Positions 10,225 through 21,651 of a stretch of 31,780 bases of DNA are shown here, in pieces; within the stretch, counting starts at the first letter, position 1; each line of letters begins with the position of its first letter. The translations under genes and the position numbers were made by a program. Under the pieces are notes generated by a model, which saw only the letters and a program-made list of their open reading frames with translations, was not told the DNA's origin and did no database searches. The DNA comes from Saccoglossus kowalevskii (lineage: Eukaryota > Hemichordata > Enteropneusta > Harrimaniidae), in the NCBI RefSeq assembly GCF_000003605.2, contig NW_003116454.1, forward strand, positions 660,602 to 692,381. Reading direction: 5' to 3'.

Positions 10225-11472
10225 CAGGGTTCTCCCCAGAAAAAATGCATAGCGCCGGGGCTAATTTGCATAATAATTTGCATATCATTTACATATCTTT
10301 CCTTCATTGATTAACAGAACTTATTTACAATTATGAATATTAGTGAGCTCAGTCACAGGGCAAATATTTTTTTTAATGGAATCAACACATTATGTTTCAC
10401 AATTTAGAAGAGTTTGAAACATTCTCGNNNNNNNNNNNNNNNNNNNNNNNNNNNNNNNNNNNNNNNNNNNNNNNNNNNNNNNNNNNNNNNNNNNNNNNNN
10501 NNNNNNNNNNNNNNNNNNNNNNNNNNNNNNNNNNNNNNNNNNNNNNNNNNNNNNNNNNNNNNNNNNNNNNNNNNNNNNNNNNNNNNNNNNNNNNNNNNNN
10601 NNNNNNNNNNNNNNNNNNNNNNNNNNNNNNNNNNNNNNNNNNNNNNNNNNNNNNNNNNNNNNNNNNNNNNNNNNNNNNNNNNNNNNNNNNNNNNNNNNNN
10701 NNNNNNNNNNNNNNNNNNNNNNNNNNNNNNNNNNNNNNNNNNNNNNNNNNNNNNNNNNNNNNNNNNNNNNNNNNNNNNNNNNNNNNNNNNNNNNNNNNNN
10801 NNNNNNNNNNNNNNNNNNNNNNNNNNNNNNNNNNNNNNNNNNNNNNNNNNNNNNNNNNNNNNNNNNNNNNNNNNNNNNNNNNNNNNNNNNNNNNNNNNNN
10901 NNNNNNNNNNNNNNNNNNNNNNNNNNNNNNNCAATGATACAGTTCAAATGTATTTTACCAAATCACGCAATAAACACATTGTTTTTTTCTTGAGTAGCGT
11001 GAACTGATCGTGAACTCCGATTTGACCATGTTATATCAAGGTGGAATTGATTTTGAAATAATTTTAGCTTTAAATCTAAAGACTGTGTCTATCGCAGAAA
11101 GTATTTACTTACAAACAAAGAGGTGCTAATTCCACAAATTTGACTAGCCGCTACGTATCGTGCGACTAGGTCTATTGTTTATAAATTATAATCCACGACT
11201 GGCAGGATGCGTGTCGGTCGGTACTTAATTATACCAACAATCAGACAATAGTCCTCGTCGGAAGCATTTCCGTGGTGGTCACTAATTTTGAGTGACGGTC
11301 GGGGCCGACCGGCGTGGCGAACAAAGCTTTTTCACATCTGATATTGGCATGTCAAATATGAAATCAAGCGCCGAGGTGGGAACACATAGCGCCGAGGTCC
11401 CAAGTGAAGCGCCGAGATTCACAGGTATAGCGCCGCGGATCTCGGCGCTAAAAAGCCCTGGGGAGAACCCTG
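10225..11472. mobile_element. Non-autonomous hAT-like DNA transposon with 15-bp inverted termini (gap inside)
   Basis: The termini CAGGGTTCTCCCCAG (10225-10239) and its exact complement (11458-11472) bound the element, and ATGGT is directly repeated on both outer sides (10220-10224 and 11473-11477). Inside each end lie AGCGCCG motifs: one at 10251 on the left, and on the right four direct copies at 11367, 11388, 11408 and 11429 plus an inverted copy at 11443. CAGGG-type termini suggest hAT, although classical hAT makes 8-bp target duplications and only 5 bp match here. Five hundred and four bases are N, so coding content is unknown. Confidence 0.7.
10428..10931. other. Assembly gap (504 N)
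   Basis: A run of N falls inside the hAT-like element. True length and content are unknown. Confidence 0.99.
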
Positions 11473-11549
11473 ATGGTATCTGTCTGTCATAATCACGCAG
11501 ATGTGTCAATATACGTGGTCGCAATTGGTTATAAAGTACAAAATTATGC

Positions 11550-11725
11550 TCCCGAATCCAATAGGAAACACTGTTTCACGGCGTGACAAAGCCGCACCAA
11601 AATGACGTCATGATTTACATATTCATTATTAAGTTGTGGAGGAGACACTCCTTTTCTGGAAGATTCATTACCATACATTGCCCTCCATGGAAGGCCATTC
11701 TCTTGCTCCGCTGCTGAACCAATAA
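11550..11725. promoter_or_regulatory. CCAAT/CRE promoter-like patch
   Basis: A perfect ATGACGTCAT palindrome (CRE, 11602-11611) lies between two CCAAT boxes (about 11557 and 11718) in a patch with several CpGs (TTCACGGCGTGAC, GCCGCACC). It lies about 80-250 bp beyond the right end of the hAT-like element. This is a common promoter architecture, but no exon with clear borders was recognised nearby on either strand, so it is only a candidate. Confidence 0.25.
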
Positions 11726-12701
11726 CTGTGGCTGAACGCACCACCAGAGTCAACTACATGTAGTTTTCTTTCCAAGATTTTTTGTTTATATTTGCTATGG
11801 GTGGTGACTATTATGCAAATTATCTGTCTATTATGTCTTTTGCTGATTAATTAAACATAGCTTTCAAAACAATGACATGTGCTTTTGTTTTTAATTAAAA
11901 AAATATATATTTTTACACCCTATAAAAACATCCAATTCACTTTTTTCCCTACTGAGTGTTTGCTCCTTGTAGTCCAGCATTGAAAAATACAAAAAAGTAG
12001 AATTTTGTGTTTCAAAGCAAAAAAACGTGTACAGTATCCTTGTGTTTTTTTAGTTGTGGTCCACAGATGTTTCAATGTTAAGTTAGCCACTTTTGTTTTT
12101 TCAAAGATTTTTTGGATATTCACTTGAGGAATACACTATTCATGTTTGACATTCCTGATTTTATTTTAACACATCTTTAATAGTTTTGCAATTGAATTTT
12201 CCTAACACTGGAATGTGACTGGTGCCCCCCCCCCCCCCGACAGGTTTGTATATACAACAGGTTTGTATACACTACTGTCACAATAATATTAATCCTAGAT
12301 GTGAATTCTCTACACAGCCTTGGCAAACTCTCTTTAATCCATTAGTGTTCCAGGGATAACAACTGAATTCTCAATCCCATTGTCATAGAGCACTATACTT
12401 GGTGAATAATCAAAGAATAATGTTAACTTTTGGTTGCAAAGCTCCTTTCACATTCCAAAGTTGCATCATGTGGTTCCAACGAAACATTCCATTTGCCAGA
12501 CAAATAATTACCATGGCGATGGCTTCCAGCTGTGGGTACACACAAGGACTAATTATCATTTTACATGTGAAATGAACACTGGTCTCTTTTAATTGGTATT
12601 ACACAACAAAGTAGGATTTGAATTTGTTTAGCCACATTCTCAAGCATTTCAGTCAAGGGCGCAATAGGACCCAGGTAAATTGTCACTATGTATATCAACA
12701 T

Positions 12702-13203
12702 TTTGTGAAATTTGCTCTCACAAAATTGAAGCATTTTTTGTCATACTTTCTGAAAGTAAATGGTTTGCCATTCAGATTGTTGGAGTGGCTTTAATGATGG
12801 GTGTGGAATTCATAGAAAACATTATTCCACACAATTCGATATTAATAAGGTATCATTCTTATATGTACAGGGCTTCATTACTACTAGTATAGATTTTCAC
12901 ATATATATTATTGAGTCAATATTCCAAACCACTATAGAGGTCTGTTACCTATGTCTTCTTGCTGTTGCTGCTTTAGTAGATCAAGGCCAAACTCAAAATT
13001 AACCATAATCATTACATGTGTTATATTTCATACTGGAGTCCCTGTGATTTACTGTGAAAGACTGGTATATATACACTGCATCCAAATTTTGTGAAATTTG
13101 CTCTCACAAAATTGAAGTTTTTTGTCTTTCTTTCGGAGAGTAAATGTTTGTCGTTGTTGTATGTTTGTCTTTGCTAGCTTTAATGAATGGTATGGAATGC
13201 ATA
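12702..13203 (+). repeat. Diverged about 120-bp direct repeat (12702-12830 and 13086-13203)
   Basis: Both copies begin TTTTGTGAAATTTGCTCTCA followed by CAAAATTGAAG, then continue with alignable but diverged sequence to a GGTGTGGAATTCATA / GGTATGGAATGCATA end, 384 bp apart. This may be an old local duplication or two members of an unnamed dispersed repeat. Confidence 0.5.
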
Positions 13204-13465
13204 CTAGTAGAGGGTTGGTGGAAAGATGACATTACCACCACAATCTATTTTCTTTGATCATTTTGTTGTTTACTTGTTGCACAGATTTTGACAATGCTAT
13301 CAATATTTTGATTTGGAGATACAGAGATACATGTGTATTACTGTAGATCATTATGTGTGGGACATCTCACACTGGAAGACTTGTGATGTACCATTAAAGA
13401 TTGCTATACAGCTGTTTATACAGTATTTGTACATTTTTATCATTTATATTTAAGATAACTTTATT

Positions 13466-14163
13466 AGCTCCGCTGTCGACTATGTCAAGCAGAGCTTATC
13501 ATATGAGTGATTGCCAGTCATCGTCCGTGTCAATGTTTCATTTTTTCGACTTCTTGAAAACTACAAGCCTGAATGCTTTGATACCTGGTGTATATGTACC
13601 TTGGGTAGACCTCTCTCAAATTTGTTCATTTCATGATGATATCTTCAATTCTCCAATATTGGTTAATATTTTTGTCATTTTTGGTAAAAAGTGATATTTT
13701 CGACTTTTTGTTAAAAAGCGCAAGTCCAATGTCTTGGATATTACATATATAGGTACTACATGTACATGTTTTTTGTAGGCCTCTCTCAGATTTGTTCATT
13801 TTGTAATGATATCTTTAATTCTCTAATTTTGGTGAATATTTTTGTAATTTTTGGTAAAAAGTGATATTTTCGACTTTTTGTTAAAAACCACAAGTCTGAT
13901 TGCTTTTATATTACTTATATAGGTACTACATGTGGACCTCTTTCAGATTTGTTAATTTTGTGGTGATATCTTTAATTATTTAATTTTGATGATTATTTTT
14001 GTCTTTTTTGGTGAAAAGTGATATTTTTGAATTCTTGTTGAAAACAGCAAGTCCCATTGCATTGATACTATACATATTGTTCATTTTCTAATGATATCTT
14101 CTGTTATTTAATTGAAATGTGCATTGCTAACAGCAGAGCTATCTCAGCCGACAGGCTGCTTGT
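13466..14163 (+). mobile_element. Hairpin-headed repeat element, copy 2, with internal tandem units
   Basis: A hairpin at 13466-13496 (AGCTCCGCTGTCGAC / GTCAAGCAGAGCT) opens the element. Three internal units follow, starting near 13608, 13778 and 13935 (steps of 170 and 157 bp), each with ACCTCTCTCAGATTTGTTCAT-like, GATATTTTCGACTTTTTG-like and TATATAGGTACTACATG-like blocks, then a partial fourth. The end reads AGCAGAGCTATCTCAGCC-GACA-GGCTGCTTGT, containing a CAGCC/GGCTG stem near the terminus. Structural ends without long inverted termini resemble a foldback or Helitron-like non-autonomous element, but I could not place it in a known superfamily. Confidence 0.65.
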
Positions 14164-14445
14164 AGGTTATATTTTATCGATAGTTAAATTTTTATTGTTA
14201 TACTTTTGCCTACAATACTGTAAACAATTTAATTTTCATAGATAATCTTGTTACATGTTACATTTTCACCATTAAAAAGGTTTACAATTTAATAATATGA
14301 CCCCGCTTCAAGGATGAAATTATATGAAATGTCTCTGTAACTTCCTGTCTCAAGAACCCCAGTGAGGCATTTTGTTTCTCAAATTTAAATAAATTGTTCT
14401 TAAAAATTACAGTACAGTAGTTTGGACTCAACAAGTGATAGTCAT

Positions 14446-14740
14446 CAGGGTTTTTTTCTAGAAAAAAACTGCAAGAGGGAGCACTGCAATTCAGTGGCAC
14501 CACTAAGTGGGGGAGATAGGGTTCTCCTTACCATGGTGTGGAGTTTTTGATAATTCTAAGTTAAAATGGAGCATTCTATGGCTTCCTTGGGGCCAAAATT
14601 ACTGTCAGACAGGTCACAGTTGAAGACTGTGGCCAAATGTGATCCCTGGTCAATCAGAATTTTATGGTTGCCAGAAGATCTGCTCCCCAGGGTAAGGGGG
14701 CACATGGCCATGGCATGAGGGCGCTGCACCCCTGTTCCAT
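14446..14740 (+). mobile_element. Fragment of a CAGGG-type (hAT-like) element
   Basis: CAGGGTTTTTTTCTAG followed by AAAAAAACTGC and a GGGAGCACTGCAATTCAGTG segment, ending near a GGGGGCAC..GGGCGCTGCACCCCT segment, resembles an end of a hAT-type non-autonomous element. No matching inverted terminus was found, so it appears truncated. The - strand frame across it (14556-14810) is open but not recognised. Confidence 0.35.
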
Positions 14741-14970
14741 TTAATCTAATTACAATAGTTTCTGTGATGTCAATGATTACTAATGTAGTAGATAGTTGTG
14801 AACTTTCCATGCAGCCAATGATTCATGTGAGTATAATGTGTTAGCAAAGCAGTATGGAATGTCCTCCCTAATGGTATACAAACACAACACTTATAGCTAC
14901 ACACAGACAAGTCAATTCACCAATTTTCTGCTCTCCCACAGTGCGCCAAGTCACAGTGTACAAAACTTAC

Positions 14971-15135
14971 CTAGACTGTAAACTCTCAGATGCAGCAATA
15001 TTTTTCGGTTTCAAACCTAACCATCTCTTATTTTCACTTTCTCCAAGGTGGGCATTGTAATCATGAAGTCTCCTCAGCAAATTTAGAGGCTCTATTACCT
15101 CAACCACAGGTATACAGAGAATCATATCTACGTAC
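14971..15135 (-). CDS. Antisense internal exon of an unidentified gene
   Basis: On the - strand a 165-bp block is flanked by an acceptor (ATTGTTATAG|GTACG) and a strong donor (CAGTCTAG|GTAAGTTT). It is open in one frame and symmetric: both borders are phase 2. It encodes about 54 residues including VDMILCIPVVEVIEPLNLLR, LHDYNAHLGESENKRW and LGLKPKNIAASESLQS. The mixed charged and hydrophobic composition looks like real protein and not repeat DNA. I do not recognise the family. It lies about 750 bp from coiled-coil exon 2 on the opposite strand, so it would belong to a nested or overlapping gene. Its partner exons were not found. It could also be a processed or decayed fragment. Confidence 0.4.
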
Positions 15136-15882
15136 CTATAACAATTACAACGGGAAATCGCCAATATGATGCCCCGCAGAGTACCGGTCAGTATACTATA
15201 AATTTGTTATCTTCTCTCTTCCTGTTTTATTTACTGTAAATTAATTGTCATACATGTACATCACTTGTACATACAAATGTATGTTACTGCCCTTTTCACC
15301 ACCAGACTTTATTGACAAAATTTTTCTTCAATATTTTTGGAAATGAATCCCAATTTTTGAGCCAACAGACAAAGTTTGAGTCAATTTTCTGTTTTGAATT
15401 TGGCTATTTGAAACAATTTGGCTATTTTTCTCCCATTCTTCTGAAGGAAAGTAGAGACTATAAACGGGACTATTTTGTGAATTTGTAATGTAAAGAGGGA
15501 ACTGGTGGTGATATTAATAAACAAGCCTTAAATATTCTATATCACATGCCATCGCTTATTCCTTTTATGACAACCCCATGGTGAAGATAACTTCTGAAAT
15601 GTCTTCAAACAACACATAAAGAGAATTCTTATCTGCATGCAATCAATGATCTAAGTAAAATGTTTGTTTGGTCGTTTGGATAAACAAAAGATCATTTGTT
15701 AGTCATGATGCTATATGGTACACAATAAACCTCTGATGAATGCTGATATCTGATAACAATATCGATAAATTATTTAATTTTTTGTGCGCTGTGCTGCAAT
15801 TACTGTTGCCGTGTAGATTAACTTTTCAGTATTTGTCCATTTTGTGCTTAATCTAATTGCATGTTTGTGTTTTCCTTTGTAG

Positions 15883-16000
15883 GTTTCCAAAGAGCCTGTG
15901 TTCAGGACACCAATGACGTTTAGTCCCAGATTGGATGGACAGAAAGCTAGACCGTCACCTTCCAGACGTGAAATGTTCATGGAAGAACTGGGATTAGACA
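15883..16000 (+). CDS. Coiled-coil protein, exon 2 (likely start codon at 15913)
   Basis: The acceptor TTTCCTTTGTAG and donor A|GTGAGT bound a 118-bp exon that ends in phase 1 and joins exon 3 exactly. The frame is open from the acceptor (VSKEPVFRTP) into MTFSPRLDG, QKARPSPSRRE and MFMEELGLD. With the candidate upstream exon lacking an in-frame ATG, the ATG at 15913 is the likeliest start, though its context is not a strong Kozak match. The encoded head (about residues 1-29) is basic and carries Ser-Pro sites, typical of a disordered phosphorylated N terminus ahead of a coiled coil. I do not recognise the family. An additional unrecognised upstream coding exon remains possible. Confidence 0.75.
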
Positions 16001-17936
16001 GTGAGTAGGCAATTTAAATGACCTCCCACCTGAAAGTGGCCCACTATTATTGCCTGGTTTATATTCAGAGCTCTTTATGAACTTTGAAAATAATTTTAAC
16101 ATGGTTTTGGTGATGGTGTACATGTAGGATAGTGATTTATATATATTGAACTAGTTTATATGTTTAATAATTCCAACAATAATTTCATTCTACAAACCTC
16201 ACCAAGACCCCTATACTATACAGACCCTTAACCTCTTTTACCTATCGTAATTATCATAATTGTATCATAATGCAATTAAAAATGGCGTTCTTATAGCAAA
16301 ACTACACAATGTGCTTTTGAGGGGAAAAAACAAGTTCATATAATAGAGTACCATGAAATAAAATATTGCTGGCTTTTGAAATCTACCACAATATGGACAC
16401 AAAAAAATTACATAAATTATGATAATGTTTATAGCATGACTCATTTTCTCGTGCCTGGAAAGCCGCAGGCAATGTCTTGAGATTTTAAAATTGCTTGCCA
16501 CGTTGGCAAAAACAATGTCATCGATATATTTATAAATAGGTCATACAGTAGTGTGCTAAGCTATAATAAGGACAACGAATTCCATCAGAAATGCAGTGGC
16601 ATGCATTGGGATTATAGATCGAATAAATTATTGACTGGCATTGTGTGTGTGTGCAGTGTAAAAGCAGCTATAGCGGCCCTGAACAATGTAAACAATCACA
16701 ACATATATTCACCAGACAGGTTATATTATTATTATTATTACTGTTTGCTCCTTTGGTAAGTTTAACATTTCTATCTGTTTATGCACTGCGCTGCGTACAT
16801 TTACTGCCAGCATATCTGAACTGTGTGTAAAATAATCAAACATGTCCAGGTACATGTATATAATTAACACAAGCCCTGTCAATATTTTGAGAAATGTCAA
16901 TTTTGATTTTACGATTTCTAAATCTGTCGACTACATGGTGCAAGTACTCCTAATTGCTGTTTAGATCAGGGGAGGAAAAACCTTTTCCTGGGCCTCTCTT
17001 GATTCATCTGTTGAATAAATTTCATTTGGATGATGTACGTGCATGTATCATATCTACATATCTTTTACATTTGGGATTTTTTTTTTCATGTCAGTTTATT
17101 TGTATTGTATTGTAAATATTCCCTAATTTAAATCAGGAACTTAGAGCAGTTATTATAATTCATAATATAGTGTATATAAAATACAACAGGTATTAGTGGG
17201 AGGGGCTTGTCTTCATGTAAACTATATTTAAGCGTTCTATTTTTTTTTTTTTTGACAAGGCGCTGTGTTGGGGTGGCCATTTTGAATTAAAATATCATTT
17301 GATTTGATAGTATGGTGGGCTTGTCATGTGAAAGTGATTTTAGTTGGGAATTGAATTTGTTGTATTCACTGGGAATTGCTTTGTTGAATTACAGGGCGGT
17401 GGCGTTCAGTTATTAGCTCCAGTTATTGACCCATGAATGACTGCTGTACCAAATACATGTAGGTCGTAGTGTGGGTCATTGTTCATGCCATTTGTAGATA
17501 TCTCTGTATAACACAGTATACTAACCAGAATATAAACATGTTATTAATTAGTTCATGTTTGTATTTGTCTAAATGGAATACTACTTTTAGATGAAATTGT
17601 TGAAAACTACATTCCTGTGTGTTCTTGGTTATTTATTTTAGTTCATTGTGATCGCCTCAAATGTAAAGAAAAACTATTCTTAATTTAATTTTGAAATTAC
17701 TACAAAAAGTGAATAACTGAAATAAAAGTAATTTGTTGACCGAAACTGAGTGGTGGACATTTAATTCTGGATTCGGGTAATGGATGTATAGTTTTCTCTA
17801 CCAATAAGTGGAAGACTTTCTTTTGTTAGCTATTGTTTGATTTATCATGAATAGGATACAGTGTGCCAGGGTGTATCACAGCCCTGCCTACCAATTTGCC
17901 AAACTCATATTAGCGATACTATATATACTATTTTCC

Positions 17937-18335
17937 AACCCATTTTTGTTGAATTTTCATTCTCTAGCAAATTCATATTTATAAAGCATGGCAGTTACTA
18001 CTGTGTGTTGCCTGATGTTTAATTAAAATAAATAAAATCCGAACAAAACTCCCCCTAAAAAAACAAAAAAAAAAACGTCTGTATTCTTAACAACAAGTTA
18101 ACTACAATACAAACATATGTATACTGAGAGAGATGTTAATGTTAACCCATTTTTGTTGAATTTTCATTCTCTAGCAAATTCATATTTATAAAGCATGGCA
18201 GTTACTACTGTGTGTTGCCTGATGTTTAATTAAAATAAATAAAATCCGAACAAAACTCCCCCAAAAAAAACCGTCTGTATTCTTAACAACAAGTTAACTA
18301 CAATACAAACATATGTATACTGAGAGAGATGTTAA
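17937..18335 (+). repeat. Recent tandem duplication, unit about 207 bp, two copies
   Basis: 17937-18143 and 18144-18335 are almost identical, from AACCCATTTTTGTTGAATTT to CTGAGAGAGATGTTAA. The visible differences are in and around the poly(A) tract (CCCCCTAAAAAAAC plus a long A run, versus CCCCCAAAAAAAACC). Such low divergence means either a young duplication or two haplotypes joined in assembly. Confidence 0.85.
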
Positions 18336-20512
18336 GACAAGTACCTACAAAAATATTTTGCCCTCTTATTCTAAACATCACAATGTGAAACAAAGGTGGT
18401 CTATATTCTAGCAACTGATGACAATTTGCATTTTCAGTCTTCCTTGTTTTAACCTCAATGCTGCTGTGCTCTTAATCTTTTCTATTTGGCTCTATTCAAT
18501 ATTTTCATCACAGGCAAATATAAAACCTTGTATCAAATTTCTGATTCTTCCATTTTCGAAGTATTAACCAGCAAAATAGTTGAGTAGCAACGTCATTATT
18601 CTTGCTTGCTGGTTTTCATAGGAAATAATTCCCAGAGATGGACAGGCTTTATAAAATTACTGACCTAATGATATCTTCAAAACCACTCAACCATACACTG
18701 ATTGTACTATTTATGCTCTTGTGGATATTAAGTTGCTTTACTTCTACTGTTTGTACCGATGCAGTTTGAATAGGCGCTCCACTAATGTTGCACTTACATT
18801 AGATTCTGTCTAAGAAAACACAAAAGCCCCATATTTCCGAGTATAGTGACTGTTGGCTAGCAACGAACAATTCCCATGGTCATAAACAATTGTTTGAAAT
18901 GTTTATATCATATATGCTTGTCTTTCAATAAGATTTGTACAGGTTAGGTTAGAAAGGCACTGACTTTGGTATATGTAATCGGTTACTTTTATTTTCGTAA
19001 CTTAAAAAGCAAATATATAGTTTCCAGACTGAGAGTGAAAATTCCTACAAGTTCTGTAATTTGTTGCTAAGATACAAAGCTGCAGCGTTAAACAATTATA
19101 TTTTGAAGCGTTCACTCGATATGTCTTGCTAGAGCTATTTTACAATGGTGTATTTTTAGTTTAGCTTACAAGAATGTGTTTATTTCAAGGCATGGGACTA
19201 TAGGCCGTATTGTTCCTCAATTTTACTATAAGCCATTGACATATTATTGCAAGATATCCAAAGCTGTCGGCTTTTTCACAGCTGAAAATTACTAAGCATT
19301 TCTCTAGATTTTTTGTGATTACCTGTTAGTTTTCAGCATCTTAGGGTGTCATCAAGACACTGCATTGTATGCTGGATTTACTGATCTATGATTTGAAAAT
19401 GGCAAAATCACAAAATCAAAATTTGATGCAAAGCATTTCCCATTCCGATTCCGTCTGTGATGCATACAGACTATTACATTGTTTCCTATACATGTACATC
19501 CATTAGTTTACCTTCATCATAATTTATATTATGACTCCTTTGTTTACTTGTATTGCTACTGTATCCAGGCATACTCCGAACAGGTTAGTTGTGTTTACTG
19601 TGAATTAGTAGAGATACAAACATGTATCTGATGGATTTTTTTTACAGTGAATAGATGAACGTGACTTATTTTGATTAGGGTAGCTGGGTAAACACTGACT
19701 TTTAAATTTTGTTTTGGTAATATTCATTTTCAACAAAATGTATCTACCAATACAACTTGAAAATATGTACCTATTGATTCTGATATTTAACACGTGTACC
19801 TTGCTTAACAAAGAATATGTAATAGTGTCACAAATGTATGAAAACAGTGCATAAATCGCTGAATACTAGTATGCAAATTTATTACCATGACTCTTTATCT
19901 ACTACTGACATTTACTTCATATGAATCAATATATTCAGATTCTTGGTCATTGTTTATTGTCAGAAATACTAACGAAAGTTTCAAGAAAAGTTGATTTTTT
20001 TTCTTAGGGCTATTAAGAAATATACTGTGTCAATTTATTCAATGCATGTGCCTGCAGGGTGTAAATGATAATAGAGGAAAAAAAAGAATAATTGACATTA
20101 TAAATAATTATTGCTGGGAAAGGATTGACCAGCTTTGTTATTAGTCCAAGAAAATTGTTCAGCTTGGAATGTGTCTGAATCCCTCATTAGTATGCAAGAA
20201 TGTAGGAATGTACCAAGAAAATTGTTTTTCTGGAGTAAATTGTAGTGTATTTTACTTATGAAAGGTCAAAAAGTGCATGGAGATTTTATGAAAATGTGTG
20301 GATGTCGTGTGCTTGCAGTTGCGCAATAAATGATGGACTATTTTGGGCGTAGCTATAAAATGTGTCACCGAAGTACGCACACGTGTGCATGATTCCAATA
20401 GTTTGTGCTGTGAAGAAACTCCACTAGAAAATAAGTATTGTGTAATTTGTAGTGAGAATGTATTCAAATAGATTTAAGTTTAAGAATCTTGTTTCTTTTC
20501 AAAGTGTATTTA

Positions 20513-21317
20513 CCGTACTCGACCGCGTTAGCGCCCATGCCCGGGCAAGCGCCCCAACCCCCCACTTTTGCACAATTTTTATATTTGGGGTCACATTCGG
20601 CAAAACGCCCACCCCTTCAAAATGCAACTAATTTGAAACTTGGTCTTGCGTAACGAATCTTGGTAATCGTTTTTATATGATACAGCATGGATATCTACCG
20701 CTGTGAACATGTTGTGAATGCGTAGAACACGGCAACCGTGCGTAAACTACGCGTCGACAATGACCTGTTAATACAAGTACAATGCGGTAAATATTTCATG
20801 CCATATACAGTTTACCTCTCAAAAATGGCTAGTTACTAGTTTTTTGGAAAAACTATGTCGTTTAGACGCTGAAATCAATTCCAACAGATCGTACTTCGAC
20901 ATCGATAATTCACCGCTGCAGGTGAAATCTGCAAATGCATCTTGGCGGAAAGTGATTTTCATCGAGAGTTTGCGTACGATCCAACACCTTCGTCAGTGGA
21001 GATAATATGACAATTTTGACTTCGACTGTGTTCCAACAGACTCAAATGTTATTAATTTTGTAAATTCTGGTGGTACGTAATTAATATTGTAATAAAATGT
21101 GCATATTTTTTGTTTTCTGTTTCTTCATTGTGAAAATCAATGACGACTCAACTAATTTCGTAATTTGATTTCCCTCAAAGACGTAATCTGTCACTTGATG
21201 AATCGAATTTTTCATTTGCACTCTTTTTCGAGGGGGGATGCTCGGGTAAGCGCCCACCCCTAAAAAATCGTGATTTTCTGAGTTGAGGCCCCTGGGCGCT
21301 AACGCGGTCGAGTACGG
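20513..21317. mobile_element. 805-bp DNA transposon with long perfect inverted termini and TA flanks
   Basis: The ends CCGTACTCGACCGCGTTAGC.. (20513) and ..GCTAACGCGGTCGAGTACGG (21317) are perfect inverted repeats of at least 25 bp that run to GCGCCCA. TA lies on both sides (20511-20512 and 21318-21319), as for Tc1/mariner and pogo elements. Just inside are direct repeats ATGCCCGGGCAAGCGCCCC (left) and ATGCTCGGGTAAGCGCCCA (right), and a further CGCCCACCCC copy near 20610. The centre has short protein-like stretches but no intact frame, so it is non-autonomous or decayed. Confidence 0.85.
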
Positions 21318-21381
21318 TATATAATAAAAATTGTTTATAAAAATGTTTTTTATACTTTTCCGAGGAATTGAATTTACAAAT

Positions 21382-21651
21382 NNNNNNNNNNNNNNNNNNN
21401 NNNNNNNNNNNNNNNNNNNNNNNNNNNNNNNNNNNNNNNNNNNNNNNNNNNNNNNNNNNNNNNNNNNNNNNNNNNNNNNNNNNNNNNNNNNNNNNNNNNN
21501 NNNNNNNNNNNNNNNNNNNNNNNNNNNNNNNNNNNNNNNNNNNNNNNNNNNNNNNNNNNNNNNNNNNNNNNNNNNNNNNNNNNNNNNNNNNNNNNNNNNN
21601 NNNNNNNNNNNNNNNNNNNNNNNNNNNNNNNNNNNNNNNNNNNNNNNNNNN
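21382..21651. other. Assembly gap (270 N) with duplicated flanks
   Basis: The 93 bases before the gap (21289-21381) reappear almost unchanged right after it (21652-21742), starting with the transposon's right terminus. The gap is therefore probably an unmerged contig overlap and not missing sequence. Confidence 0.9.

Larger units (their letters stand above)
4905..15882 (+). other. Inferred intron 1, rich in transposon relics
   Basis: If exon 1 is right, this is an intron of about 11 kb. It holds two adjacent MITEs (6952-7275), two hairpin-headed elements (9094 and 13466), a hAT-like element with an assembly gap inside (10225-11472), a CCAAT/CRE patch near 11557-11722, a C run near 12225-12238, a diverged direct repeat (12702 and 13086), a CAGGG-type fragment (14446) and an antisense exon (14971-15135). 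I saw nothing assignable in 4.9-6.9 kb, 7.3-9.0 kb and 9.4-10.2 kb beyond A+T-rich sequence. Confidence 0.4.

Noticed and set aside
10390-11007. Long open frames across 10428-10931
   Set aside because: They consist of N and carry no sequence information. The same holds for 21331-21751.
11292-11524. Open frames on both strands across the AGCGCCG array
   Set aside because: Their openness follows from the short G+C-rich repeat; peptide composition is repetitive and the stretch lies inside a transposon end.
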